Origin: an uncultured Acidobacteriota bacterium
GTDB lineage: Bacteria > Acidobacteriota > Blastocatellia > RBC074
Direction: 5' to 3'
Assembly: GCA_902825875.1 (NCBI GenBank)
Contig: CADECP010000033.1
Coordinates: 18,088 to 82,087, forward strand
Length of the DNA stretch: 64,000 nt
In this document: piece by piece, positions 25,982 through 34,847 of the stretch
Layout: each line of letters starts with the position of its first letter
How positions within the stretch are numbered: the first letter of the stretch is position 1
The notes under the pieces: generated by a model
Seen by the model: the letters and a program-made list of their open reading frames with translations, nothing else
Database searches by the model: none
What the model was told of the DNA's origin: nothing
Position numbers and translations under genes: made by a program

Positions 25982-27181
25982 ATGAAAGTCATCTGTCCAA
26001 AATGCCAGTTCGAGAATCAAGCTGATTCGACACGCGTAGTTTGTGCTCGCTGCGCGACCATCATCGAAGTCAAACAGGACTTGGGTGCCGGGCTGGAAGG
26101 AAACGGTAAACGCCAAACGGCGCGCTTGCCATTTGTGGGAAATGTCGGGAATAGCCAGCCGCTGAATAATCCGTTGACTCCTCCGCCGGCCAACACCGGA
26201 CGCGATGTTTACGCGACGCGCATCGGCGATGATTTTGATGATGTGCTTGATATTCCGCGGCAAGCGCAACCTTCGTATCAGGCTGGCCCTGTCGGCCAGA
26301 TGAATCAGCCGGGTAACGAACCGACAACCGCGTTTGAAGATGTATTCGCCATGCCGAATTACGACACTCCGCAAAGTTACGACTTTCCACCACAAGAGAA
26401 AAAACCTACTGCTCCAATGGAAGGCTTTCCCACCGGGCCAAACCGTCAGCGTGCAACTCAGGATTATGACGAAACGCCAGAACCGGAATTTATGGGCTGG
26501 CCGGTTTTGCCGGAAAATGCCGATTACGAAAACGATCAAGCTGGCGCAATGGCATCCAATCGCAGCGCGTTATTTATTCGTATCGGCTTGGGAGTATTGG
26601 TCTTCGGTTTGTTGAGTGTTGCCGCGTACTTTTTGCTTGGTAAAAAGATTGGCGAACGTCAGGCTGAATTCAACGAACGAGTTGCCAGCAGCAATGGAGA
26701 GGCCAACTCGACGTATCCGCCCGCGACATTGCCAAGCATTGAAAGCAAACCTGGCGAAACCAACCCGCCTGCCACGTCTGCATCTGCGGAACCTGTCAAA
26801 CCACAGGATCAGACCTCGGCTGTTGCCAACAACGCCAAACCCATTGATATAACTCCGGCGTCTGGAAAAACAGGGCATTCGCCGTCGCCGAAGCCTGCTC
26901 CTCAAACCGATCAACCGGTTGCAGCGGCTCCAAGCAATGGCAATTTGACGATACAGGTCGCTTCGTTCAACGATCAAGCTCAGGCCAACGAACGTGTAAA
27001 CTGGTTGCGGTCGAAAGGCGCGGAAGCTCGTGCAGTTAAAGTCGAAATTCCGGGCAAAGGAACCTGGTATCGAGTGCAAATCGGCGGTTTCAAATCTCGT
27101 GAAGAAGCCATCGGTTATGCCAATCAACTGAAATCCAAAAACGTTTTGCAAGATTTCATCGTGACGACTGTGGGCAAATAG
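25982..27181 (+). CDS. Zinc-ribbon and SPOR-domain membrane protein
   Basis: 399 aa from ATG 25982. Seen: MJ0042-type zinc ribbon at residues 1-30 (CPKCQFENQ...VVCARCATI), a long disordered Pro/Gln-rich stretch, one TM helix near residue 205 (FIRIGLGVLVFGLLSVAAYF), a Pro/Ser-rich external linker, and a C-terminal SPOR domain (LTIQVASFNDQAQANERVNW, GTWYRVQIGGFKSREEAIGY). SPOR domains bind denuded septal peptidoglycan, so the protein probably links a cytoplasmic partner to division-site wall. The neighbours are a membrane amidase and an actin-like ATPase. Confidence 0.85.
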   Translation: MKVICPKCQFENQADSTRVVCARCATIIEVKQDLGAGLEGNGKRQTARLPFVGNVGNSQPLNNPLTPPPANTGRDVYATRIGDDFDDVLDIPRQAQPSYQAGPVGQMNQPGNEPTTAFEDVFAMPNYDTPQSYDFPPQEKKPTAPMEGFPTGPNRQRATQDYDETPEPEFMGWPVLPENADYENDQAGAMASNRSALFIRIGLGVLVFGLLSVAAYFLLGKKIGERQAEFNERVASSNGEANSTYPPATLPSIESKPGETNPPATSASAEPVKPQDQTSAVANNAKPIDITPASGKTGHSPSPKPAPQTDQPVAAAPSNGNLTIQVASFNDQAQANERVNWLRSKGAEARAVKVEIPGKGTWYRVQIGGFKSREEAIGYANQLKSKNVLQDFIVTTVGK

Positions 27182-27232
27182 TTCTGACGAAAGATTTCGC
27201 AGGCATTTTTCAGCAGCGGGAAGAGTGGCGCA

Positions 27233-28792
27233 TTGAAAACAGAGATCATAGGTTTGCACAACCAGCGATCCGCTCAACAACTCCGTGACAGCGCGGCTGG
27301 CAAGAACGCATCCGGTCACCAAAAAGACGCGGAAAAGGCGCAACTCTATTCAAAAATCGTCGAACGATTCGCCGTGCTGTTCGACAATCCTTCAGCGCGG
27401 CTTCGCTTCCTGAACAACACTCTGGCCAAACAGCAGGAACATCAGGTTCAACTTCGCCAATCGCTTCAACGGTTTCGCTTCATCGAACGAACTCCGGTTT
27501 ACGACTGGCTGATCGAAGCGCGTTTTTATGCAACCGTCATCGAAGAGTTGAAAGCGATTGCGCCTGCCCTCTCGCCTCAAAATCAACGGAAGATCGAAAC
27601 TCTCCAAATTCCTTTTTCGGCTCGTGCTTTCAACTTTCTCAACCAGACACGGCAGGCCGCTTATGCGTTGGTTGTCGTATTTGCAGCGTTGACGCTTTTC
27701 GGGGTTTATTCGCTGGTGAGTTGGTCGGCGCGCGGCGTGAATTCGTATCTGGCCACCAAGTATAAAAGCGGAAAGGCTCCGATCATCGTCGCTCAGGCCG
27801 GTCAAACTCCAAACGATTTCGCCGCGACGACTGCCAAATACCTTCCTGATTTCCAGCCGGAAAAAGTCTGGCTGGTCGAACGCACCAGCGAATTTGAACG
27901 GTACAGCAACGGTTGCCGCATTTTAACGGCATATCAAACCGACAATCATCCACGAGCTTATTACCTGATTCCGCGAGGTTCCGAAGTCGAAGGAACCGAG
28001 TTGCGCCACGACATAGTCGGCATTGTTTATCACACGAACGAAGGTGATATGGCGCAATTTTCCAGCGATAACAACGATTCGATTCTGAAAAACTCAAAAG
28101 GCGCGTTGAATTACATTCGCGACATCAAAGCTTATAACTACATGATTGACCGGTATGGTGAGATTTATCGCGTGGTGCGCGACGATCATGCCGCTCACCA
28201 CGCCGGAAATTCGATCTGGGCAGATGGCAAATACAACTATGTTGGTTTGAACGAAAGCTTTTTGGGCGTCTGTTTCGAGTCACGATTCAACAGCGAATCA
28301 CTCCAGGATACGATCACCGAAGCGCAAATCACTGCCGGGCGCGCCCTGACCAATGTGTTGCGAAGCAAGTACAACATTGATGACGTCAACTGCACGACTC
28401 ACGGATTGGTGTCGGTCAACCCGGACAAAATGCTGATCGCGTTTCATCACGACTGGGTGAGCAATTTCCCGTTTGAAGCGATGGGATTGTCAGACAAATA
28501 CAAAGTCTCGCCGCCCAATATGGTGGATTACGGTTTCACCTACGACGACGAAATCTTGGAAAAGCTCCACCGTACGCTCTGGCCAGGAGCAATTTCCGCT
28601 GAAGACGAGTTCAACAAACGAGTGGAAAAGTCGCGCGCCAACATTGATGTTCTCAGAAGAAAGCTGCGCGATCGGTATCTGGCTCAACTGGAAAAAGCCC
28701 GCAAATTACGGCTTGATGCAAACGGAAAAACAGTTCTTGCATCACAGGCGTCCGGTTCGACGGATTCCGCCGAAACCGGCAACCACAATTGA
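27233..28792 (+). CDS. Membrane-anchored N-acetylmuramoyl-L-alanine amidase (Amidase_2-like)
   Basis: 519 aa with a TTG start at 27233 (GGGAAG about 12 nt upstream). Seen: helical N-terminus, TM near residues 143-163 ([20 protein letters not shown]), then an amidase/PGRP-like domain: [12 protein letters not shown] (first Zn His), [62 protein letters not shown] (later Zn ligands), and a basic C-terminal coiled helix. It would cleave the muramic acid-peptide bond in the periplasm. Lies 51 bp after the SPOR-domain gene. Start is uncertain. Confidence 0.82.
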   Translation: MKTEIIGLHNQRSAQQLRDSAAGKNASGHQKDAEKAQLYSKIVERFAVLFDNPSARLRFLNNTLAKQQEHQVQLRQSLQRFRFIERTPVYDWLIEARFYATVIEELKAIAPALSPQNQRKIETLQIPFSARAFNFLNQTRQAAYALVVVFAALTLFGVYSLVSWSARGVNSYLATKYKSGKAPIIVAQAGQTPNDFAATTAKYLPDFQPEKVWLVERTSEFERYSNGCRILTAYQTDNHPRAYYLIPRGSEVEGTELRHDIVGIVYHTNEGDMAQFSSDNNDSILKNSKGALNYIRDIKAYNYMIDRYGEIYRVVRDDHAAHHAGNSIWADGKYNYVGLNESFLGVCFESRFNSESLQDTITEAQITAGRALTNVLRSKYNIDDVNCTTHGLVSVNPDKMLIAFHHDWVSNFPFEAMGLSDKYKVSPPNMVDYGFTYDDEILEKLHRTLWPGAISAEDEFNKRVEKSRANIDVLRRKLRDRYLAQLEKARKLRLDANGKTVLASQASGSTDSAETGNHN

Positions 28793-28976
28793 AAACCTAT
28801 CCGGCGAGCACTCATACGCTTGCCGACAAATTTCAACGGCCACGAATTTGATTTGAAGCCCTCGCCCCCATTGGATCGTGTGTTTCCAAATCGTTCGTGG
28901 TTACTGATTTTCAGGAGGCCGTTACTGGCCGCTTCTGGCAATAAATCACACAACTAACTTAAGTACCGGAGGAAAA

Positions 28977-30005
28977 ATGGCTGAAGAGAAAAAAGACCAT
29001 ACAGGTGAAACTGCTGAGGGTGATGTCACAGCATTGGGATTGGATGTCGGCACCAGCCGCATCGTCATGGCTGGCGGCGCAAGCGGCCACAAAGCGCAAA
29101 CGCAACTCAACGCTTTTGTCGGAGTCCCTTACTCCAAAATGACTGAAGCCATCTTGCAGCAAAACAAGATGGTGTATCACCGCAACGGCAAAGAGCTTTA
29201 CGTTTTCGGCACTGATTCGGAGCGATTTGCCAGCTTTTTCAACGCTGTTCCTCGCCGACCGATGCAACACGGCGTGCTGAATCCTCAAGAACCGATGGGG
29301 CAGCAAATCATCCAGGCAATCATCGAATCCATCGTGCCGCGCGCCAAGAAAAACGAATTGCTGTGTTTCAGCGTGCCTGGCAAAGGCGATGGCGCTGACA
29401 CCAACCTGGTTTACCACGAAGCGATTTTGAAAAACTTCCTGCAATCGTTGGGTTACGAAGCCAAAGCCATCAACGAAGGTCTGGCCGTTGTCTTCGCTGA
29501 ATTGCAGAACGAAAACTTCACGGGCATTGGCATCAGTTGTGGCGGCGGCATGTGCAATGTCTGCGTCGCGTTTTTGTCTGTTCCGATGTTGACGTTCAGC
29601 ATTCCGATTGCGGGCGATTACATTGATTCCAGCGTCGCGTCAGTTGTTGACGAAACCGTCACGCGCGTTCGCCTCATCAAGGAAGAATCCCTCGACCTGT
29701 CGCGCCAGCCAAAAGACAAAGTCACCAGCGCGCTGCACATTTACTACGAAGAAGTCATCAATTCGTTGGTCAGCAAATTGCGCGACGAATTTGAAAACTC
29801 GCGCCAATTGCCGAAGCTTGATCGCCCGATGCCAATCGTGCTTTCCGGCGGCACGGCCCGCCCGCGAGGCTTCCTGCAGAAGTTTGAAGCAGCGGTAAAA
29901 AACGGCGGCTTCCCGTTCCAAATTTCCGACGTGCGAATGGCCAGCGATCCGATGACCGCCACCGCTCGCGGCTGTTACATCGCGGCAATGTCTGAAATTC
30001 GATAA
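28977..30005 (+). CDS. Actin-like ATPase (MreB/FtsA/ParM superfamily), divergent
   Basis: 342 aa. Seen: phosphate-1-like ALGLDVGTSRIVMA near the N-terminus, connect-like block YEAKAINEGLAVVFAEL, phosphate-2-like FTGIGISCGGGMCNVCVAF (normally DxGxGT), a long helix DEFENSRQLPKLD, and adenosine-type IVLSGGTARPRGF. It is shorter than FtsA, lacks an SHS2-like 1C insertion, and is not a usual MreB. A good ribosome site (CGGAGGAAA) precedes the ATG. It sits after the SPOR protein and the amidase, which suggests a role in positioning envelope synthesis or cleavage; that role is inferred from context. Confidence 0.72.
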   Translation: MAEEKKDHTGETAEGDVTALGLDVGTSRIVMAGGASGHKAQTQLNAFVGVPYSKMTEAILQQNKMVYHRNGKELYVFGTDSERFASFFNAVPRRPMQHGVLNPQEPMGQQIIQAIIESIVPRAKKNELLCFSVPGKGDGADTNLVYHEAILKNFLQSLGYEAKAINEGLAVVFAELQNENFTGIGISCGGGMCNVCVAFLSVPMLTFSIPIAGDYIDSSVASVVDETVTRVRLIKEESLDLSRQPKDKVTSALHIYYEEVINSLVSKLRDEFENSRQLPKLDRPMPIVLSGGTARPRGFLQKFEAAVKNGGFPFQISDVRMASDPMTATARGCYIAAMSEIR

Positions 30006-30015
30006 TCCGATTACT

Positions 30016-30075
30016 GTACCGTGCGCGTGAGCAAGCGGTGAATTCTTAAATCCACCGCTTACTTACGTGCGCGGT
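30016..30075. repeat. Inverted repeat GTACCGTGCGCGTGAGCAAG / complement
   Basis: Arms 30016-30040 and 30052-30075 pair with a few mismatches around an AATTCTTAAAT loop. Located just after the actin-like gene. Confidence 0.75.
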
Positions 30076-30084
30076 TCCGCAACC

Positions 30085-30124
30085 AAAGGGCAAAGTTAGT
30101 TCCGCTGGCTTTGTCCTTTTTATC
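30085..30124 (+). terminator. Putative terminator after the actin-like gene
   Basis: AAAGGGCAAAG pairs with CTTTGTCCTTT (one mismatch), followed by TTTAT. Confidence 0.5.
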
Positions 30125-30144
30125 GTTCCAAGAGGCTCTCAAAA

Positions 30145-31785
30145 ATGAACTCCCCGCCTTACCGTGATGCCACCGTCGGCGCGCTGCTCACGCGCCTGGC
30201 CGAATCTATTCCCGACAACGAAGCTCTGGTGTACGCCGACCGCAATTTGCGCTTCACCTTCGCCGAACTCGAAGTCGAAGCGCGGTTGATTGCTCGTGGT
30301 TTGATGGCTTGTGGAGTAGAGCGCGGCGAGCGAGTCGCGTTGTGGGCGACGAACGTTCCCGAATGGATTGTGCTGCAATTCGCGTTGGCCAAAATTGGGG
30401 CCATTCTGGTGACGGTCAACACCAGTTTGCGCGCTCATGAAATGGAGTATCTGCTGCGCCAAAGCGAAGCTGCCACAGTCATCGCCATCAGCGGATTCAA
30501 GGATGTGGATTACGTCAATGTGCTTCGCGACATCGGCGCAGTCGGCGGTGACAAGCTGCCGAATTTGAAACGCGCGATCTTCATTCGTCGCGGGGATGAA
30601 CAATGTCCCGAAGACCTGATGCCTTACGAGGCTTTGCGCGAAAAAGCCGCCGAAGTCAGCGATGCCGAACTTAACGCGCGCGAAGCCTTAGTCGGCGTGG
30701 ACGATGTCATCAACATGCAATACACCTCTGGCACGACTGGCTTTCCAAAAGGCGTCATGCTCAGCAGCCGCAACATCGTCAACAATGCTTACTGGATGGC
30801 GCAAGGCTTGGGCTATTCGCCCGAAGATCGTTTGTGTTTGTGCGTGCCGCTGTTTCATTGCTTCGGCTGCGTGATCGGAGTGCTGGGCGCGTACACGCAC
30901 GGAGTCTGTTTATGCCCGATTGAGTTTTTCGACGCGCGCAAAGTTCTGGAAACTGTCGAAGCCGAACGCTGCACATCGCTTTACGGAGTGCCGACGATGT
31001 TTCTGGCTGAAATGGAAGACCCGGAATTTTCACGCTTCAATTTGTCCAGCTTGCGAACCGGTGTAATGGCTGGCGCGCTCTGTCCCGAAGCATTGATGAA
31101 GCGCGCCATCGCCGAAATGAACTTGCGCGAAATCACAATCATTTACGGCCTGACCGAAGCTTCGCCGGGAATCACGCAAACTCGCCGCGACGACACGCTG
31201 CAACATCGCACACAAACCGTCGGCGAAGTTCTGCCCGAAATGGAAGTGAAGATCATTGATCCGGCGTCCGGCGAAACGCTGGCCGCGAATCAGCACGGCG
31301 AATTGTGCGTGCGCGGTTACAACGTCATGCTCGGTTATTACAACAACGCTGAAGCTACGGCCAAAGCGATTGACGCCGATGGCTGGCTGAGGACCGGCGA
31401 TCAAGCGACGCTGGACGACGAAGGTTATGTCCGCATCACTGGCCGCATCAAAGACCTCATCATTCGCGGAGGCGAAAACATCTCGCCCAAAGAAATCGAA
31501 GATCATCTGCGCCAACATCCGGCCGTTTCGGACGTTTATGTTTACGCCATCAAAAGCGAATTTTTCGGCGAAGAAGTAGGCGCGGCGGTGAAGTTAAAAG
31601 CCGGCGAAGCTGCGACCGAAGAAGAACTGAAATCTTTTTGCCAAAACCAACTCGCGCGATTCAAGATTCCGCGTTACTGGCGTTTCGTCACGGATTTTCC
31701 TATGACGGCTTCCGGCAAGATTCAGAAGTTCAAGTTGCGCGAAACACACGAAGAAGAACTGTCGGTACAGAACCGGGAGCGGTAG
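30145..31785 (+). CDS. AMP-dependent acyl-CoA synthetase
   Basis: 546 aa adenylate-forming enzyme: activates a carboxylate (probably a medium- or long-chain fatty acid) to acyl-AMP and then acyl-CoA. Seen: A3 [14 protein letters not shown]5 [11 protein letters not shown]7/A8 [20 protein letters not shown] and [20 protein letters not shown], and the catalytic A10 Lys in [14 protein letters not shown]. The final residues (SVQNRER) and the TAG stop come from a GGTACGGAAC-family repeat, so the native stop has been lost. An acyl thioesterase gene follows. Confidence 0.92.
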   Translation: MNSPPYRDATVGALLTRLAESIPDNEALVYADRNLRFTFAELEVEARLIARGLMACGVERGERVALWATNVPEWIVLQFALAKIGAILVTVNTSLRAHEMEYLLRQSEAATVIAISGFKDVDYVNVLRDIGAVGGDKLPNLKRAIFIRRGDEQCPEDLMPYEALREKAAEVSDAELNAREALVGVDDVINMQYTSGTTGFPKGVMLSSRNIVNNAYWMAQGLGYSPEDRLCLCVPLFHCFGCVIGVLGAYTHGVCLCPIEFFDARKVLETVEAERCTSLYGVPTMFLAEMEDPEFSRFNLSSLRTGVMAGALCPEALMKRAIAEMNLREITIIYGLTEASPGITQTRRDDTLQHRTQTVGEVLPEMEVKIIDPASGETLAANQHGELCVRGYNVMLGYYNNAEATAKAIDADGWLRTGDQATLDDEGYVRITGRIKDLIIRGGENISPKEIEDHLRQHPAVSDVYVYAIKSEFFGEEVGAAVKLKAGEAATEEELKSFCQNQLARFKIPRYWRFVTDFPMTASGKIQKFKLRETHEEELSVQNRER

Positions 31786-31852
31786 CGACCGGGCGCTTCG
31801 GGGTGCGCGCATTTCAAAACCAACCAGTCGCTACGGCTTCTGGTTCCGTACC
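31764..31852. repeat. GGTACGGAAC-family inverted repeat covering the acyl-CoA ligase stop
   Basis: Left arm CGGTACAGAACCGGGAGCGG (31763 onwards) and right arm AGTCGCTACGGCTTCTGGTT continuing CCGTACC. It fills the whole space between the ligase core and the thioesterase start. Confidence 0.88.
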
Positions 31853-31859
31853 AAACACA

Positions 31860-32291
31860 ATGACAAGCTCACCAATCACACGCGATCAATTCAAATACTG
31901 GAAAGCCATCGAAGTCCGCTGGGGAGACATGGATGCTCAAGGTCACGTCAACAACACTGTGTATTTCGTTTACTGCGAATCGGCGCGCGTCGAGTTGCTG
32001 CGGAAGATTGGCTACAAAGGCAAACAGGTGGGGCTGGCCGAAGGCCCGTCGCTGGTTCACGCTTCCTGCGATTTCAAACGGCAGGTGATTTACCCGGCGA
32101 AACTTGATGTGGGCTTGCGCGTAGACCGAATCAGTCAGCGCAGCTTCAAGATCGTTTACGGAATCTTCTTTCACGGAACCGACGATCTTGCCGCCACCGC
32201 CACCAGCATCAACGCTTGGGCGAATTACGCCGAAAGCCGTTCAGTCGAATTGCCGAAAGATATTCAGTCGGCGCTGGCTGAATATCAATAA
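31860..32291 (+). CDS. Acyl-CoA thioesterase, hotdog fold (4HBT)
   Basis: 143 aa. Seen: EVRWGDMDAQGHVNNTVYF, the catalytic-Asp helix region of 4-hydroxybenzoyl-CoA thioesterase-like proteins, followed by CDFKRQVIYPAKLDVGLRV and VELPKDIQSAL. Likely hydrolyses acyl-CoAs related to the upstream ligase. ATG 31860 directly follows the repeat; no good ribosome site precedes it, so the insertion may have displaced the original one. Confidence 0.85.
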   Translation: MTSSPITRDQFKYWKAIEVRWGDMDAQGHVNNTVYFVYCESARVELLRKIGYKGKQVGLAEGPSLVHASCDFKRQVIYPAKLDVGLRVDRISQRSFKIVYGIFFHGTDDLAATATSINAWANYAESRSVELPKDIQSALAEYQ

Positions 32292-32307
32292 CTCTCACCT
32301 TCTGGCG

Positions 32308-33210
32308 TCAGTTTTTCAATCGAAATGCCATCGAAACCCATTCGCCATCAGGTTTCGATTCAATCAATTCAAACTGTTGTTCGGTCAACGCCGTCGTCAC
32401 GTCAGCGCCTTGTTCGCGCAAGATGCCGGAGACGATCAAAATGCCTTGCGGCTTCATCGCCGCAGGGAAGTCAGTGGCCAGCGGAATAATTACGTCAGCA
32501 GTTAAGTTCGCCAGCACGACATCAAATTCCTGATCGGCGTAGCAGCTGAGTTTGTTGACTTCGATTTCAATGTCGTCGGCGACCTGATTGATTTCAGCGT
32601 TTTCGCGGGCGACTTCGATGGCTTCGGGGTCTACGTCAAAGGCTGTAACACGCGAACCTGGGTGAAGCTTTATCGCTGCAATTGCCAGAATGCCTGTGCC
32701 CGTGCCGACATCAAGCAACGACGCAGATTCGGTTTCCAATGGCCAGAAATGTTCCAGCAGTTCCAGACAGCCGCGTGTGGTTTCGTGAGTGCCTGTGCCA
32801 AAAGCCATGCCAGGATCAATTTGAATGACGATTCTGCCAGCCGCATCGGTAAGCTGGGGGACTTGATCAAGTTTCCACGATGGCGCAATCACCAATCGCC
32901 GACCGATCAACAATGGCTCCCAGCCTTTTTTCCATTCGGACATCCAGTCCTGATCGGCGATGGTGCTGGCTTCGATTCGGCGAAGCGCCAATTTAGTCAG
33001 GTTTAGCAGTTTCAAGTTGTTCAGAATGTTCTGCCGCAGTGTTTCCACGTCGGGCGCGGCATCGAAATACGCGCGCAGTGTGACGAAGTCAGCGGCGTCT
33101 TCTGAAACTTCAAGCCCTGTGGTGTTCATTGCCCACAGTTGCGTGGTTGCGGCGGTTTCGCCTACGCGAGCGATTTCGACTTCAACAGCGTACCAAAGCT
33201 TCATGTTCAT
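32308..33210 (-). CDS. prmA: Ribosomal protein L11 methyltransferase
   Basis: 300 aa (MNMKLWYAVEVEI; ATG 33204 also possible). Trimethylates L11. Seen: IQIDPGMAFGTGTHETTRGC, SAM motif SLLDVGTGTGILAIAAIKLH, DVDPEAIEVARENAEIN, and DVVLANLTADVIIPL (the NxxA/NL target-amine motif). Follows era by 33 bp. A broken relative of its C-terminus is at 13868-14076. Confidence 0.95.
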   Translation of the reverse strand: MNMKLWYAVEVEIARVGETAATTQLWAMNTTGLEVSEDAADFVTLRAYFDAAPDVETLRQNILNNLKLLNLTKLALRRIEASTIADQDWMSEWKKGWEPLLIGRRLVIAPSWKLDQVPQLTDAAGRIVIQIDPGMAFGTGTHETTRGCLELLEHFWPLETESASLLDVGTGTGILAIAAIKLHPGSRVTAFDVDPEAIEVARENAEINQVADDIEIEVNKLSCYADQEFDVVLANLTADVIIPLATDFPAAMKPQGILIVSGILREQGADVTTALTEQQFELIESKPDGEWVSMAFRLKN

Positions 33211-33243
33211 CAGGTGATAGGTTGCAGGTGTCAGATGACAGGT

Positions 33244-34146
33244 TTAACTGTGTTCTTCGATTCCAAGTTCATCCAACGTGCGCGGATCGTTGCGCCAGTC
33301 GCCTTGGACGCGAACGAAAAGGTTCAAGCGAACGTGGCGGTCGAGCAGTTTTTCAATGTCGTGGCGCGCGCGTGTGCCGATCTGTTTCAGCATCTGGCCT
33401 CCGCGACCGATGATGATCGGTTTTTGCGAATCGCGTTCGACGTAAATCACGCAATGGATTTCCGCGCCGTTGTCGGTTTCCGTCCACATTTCGGTGCGCA
33501 CGGCGGTGGAGTAGGGAAGTTCCTGCTCAGTCATTTCCAGGATTTTTTCGCGGACGAGTTCGGCGACGATGTTGCGTTCGATTTGATCGGTGAAAACATC
33601 AGCATCTTCGTACAGAGCTTCACCTTCGGGCAGGTGCTCAAGCAGCTTACTCACCAGCAAGTCGTGGTTTTCGCCTTTCAGCGCCGACAGCGGAATGATT
33701 TCGGCAAAATCGTATTCCTGACTGTAGTGTTGAATCATTGGCAGCAACGCCGCTTTGTCTTCCATTCGGTCAATTTTGTTCAGAATCAGAAAGGTCTTTT
33801 TGCCTGCCTGTTTGACCAGATCGAGCGTGTATTTGTCGCCGGAACCGAAGCTGGTTGTGGCATCGCGCATCAGCACGACAATGTCCACTTGCATCAACGC
33901 ATCTGTGACGTATTGCATCATCCGGCGATTCAAGGCGTAACCCGGTTTGTGAATGCCCGGCGTGTCCACAAAGACAATCTGGCCTTCGGGGCGGGTGATG
34001 ATGCCTTTGATGCGCGTGCGAGTGGTTTGCGGTTTGGCTGAAACAGCGGCGATATGTTCGCCGATCAGCGAATTGAGCAGCGTGGATTTGCCAGCGTTTG
34101 GACGACCAATCAAAGCGACCAAGCCGGATTTGTGATTTTCAGTCAT
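33244..34146 (-). CDS. era: GTPase Era
   Basis: 300 aa from ATG 34146, which overlaps the upstream toxin stop (ATGA). 30S assembly GTPase that binds 16S rRNA 3' end. Seen: G1 GRPNAGKST, G3 DTPGIHKPG, G4 NKID, and a C-terminal KH domain (IIIGRGGQMLKQIGTRARHD, RLNLFVRVQGDWRNDPRTLD). An upstream ATG at 34155 is in frame but less plausible. Confidence 0.96.
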   Translation of the reverse strand: MTENHKSGLVALIGRPNAGKSTLLNSLIGEHIAAVSAKPQTTRTRIKGIITRPEGQIVFVDTPGIHKPGYALNRRMMQYVTDALMQVDIVVLMRDATTSFGSGDKYTLDLVKQAGKKTFLILNKIDRMEDKAALLPMIQHYSQEYDFAEIIPLSALKGENHDLLVSKLLEHLPEGEALYEDADVFTDQIERNIVAELVREKILEMTEQELPYSTAVRTEMWTETDNGAEIHCVIYVERDSQKPIIIGRGGQMLKQIGTRARHDIEKLLDRHVRLNLFVRVQGDWRNDPRTLDELGIEEHS

Positions 34147-34544
34147 AGTTCCCAATCTTCGATTTGCAGGTTGGCGACGCGCGAAAACTCGCGGGTGTTG
34201 TGAGTCACAAGTGTCAGGTTATTGGCCAAAGCAATGGACGCAATCATCAAATCGTTCGGGCCAATTGATTGGCCGAGTTTGGCCAATCGCGCTCTTTCCT
34301 GGCCATAAAAATCGGCGGCCAGATCGTCAAATGGAAGGGAAACAAATTGAGTGAGGAATCTTTGCCTTAAAGCGACTGCCTGAGAGGTGTAGTTGCCCTT
34401 AAACGTGCCATAAATGATTTCGGCTTTGACGACTGAGCACAGCCTAATTTGTGTCGGCGGAATGATTTGAAGCTTTTGCCGTATTTTGACTGAGCGCCCA
34501 GCAAGATGAGCGATACAAACATTGGTGTCCAACAGATAAGTCAT
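34143..34544 (-). CDS. VapC-type PIN-domain toxin
   Basis: 133 aa. Seen: MTYLLDTNVCIAHLAGRS with the first Asp, SVVKAEIIYG with the Glu, IGPNDLMIASIALANNLTLV with the third acid, and TREFSRVANLQIEDWEL at the C-terminus: the classical VapC plan. Encoded 4 bp into the end of its antitoxin and 4 bp into the start of era, so toxin and essential GTPase are translationally linked. Confidence 0.92.
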   Translation of the reverse strand: MTYLLDTNVCIAHLAGRSVKIRQKLQIIPPTQIRLCSVVKAEIIYGTFKGNYTSQAVALRQRFLTQFVSLPFDDLAADFYGQERARLAKLGQSIGPNDLMIASIALANNLTLVTHNTREFSRVANLQIEDWEL

Positions 34545-34792
34545 GGCAACTCTTCCCGTGTTTCGTAATCGCCTTCGGAATCAATTTCAGGAAAGTCTGG
34601 TAAACAGCCAAAGGTTGCTTCAAAAAATCCCGGCGGCCATCCCAGTTCTTCCGGCGACTTGGGCGCGCCGTTTTTTGACGTCTCTTCCAGAGCCAGTGTG
34701 ACTTTAACGTCTACGTCTTTCAGCGCGACGGGGACTTGCAGGCGCAGAATGCCATCCTGGCCGATATGAGATTGCAGAGTGATGCTTTGCAT
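34541..34792 (-). CDS. Antitoxin paired with VapC
   Basis: 83 aa from ATG 34792 (GGAGG 9 nt before). Seen: MQSITLQSHIGQDGILRLQV, a short strand-rich N-terminus (SITLQSHIGQDGILRLQVPV resembles AbrB-like or DUF104-like antitoxins), then an acidic flexible C-terminus ending in ETREELP. The upstream frame to 34888 would overlap corC and is unlikely. The gene order antitoxin-toxin with ATGA overlap supports it. Confidence 0.75.
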   Translation of the reverse strand: MQSITLQSHIGQDGILRLQVPVALKDVDVKVTLALEETSKNGAPKSPEELGWPPGFFEATFGCLPDFPEIDSEGDYETREELP

Positions 34793-34847
34793 ATTCGTTT
34801 TCCTCCCGGTTGTGTGGGAACGCCATTGTAATGCAACTCGGTGGATT

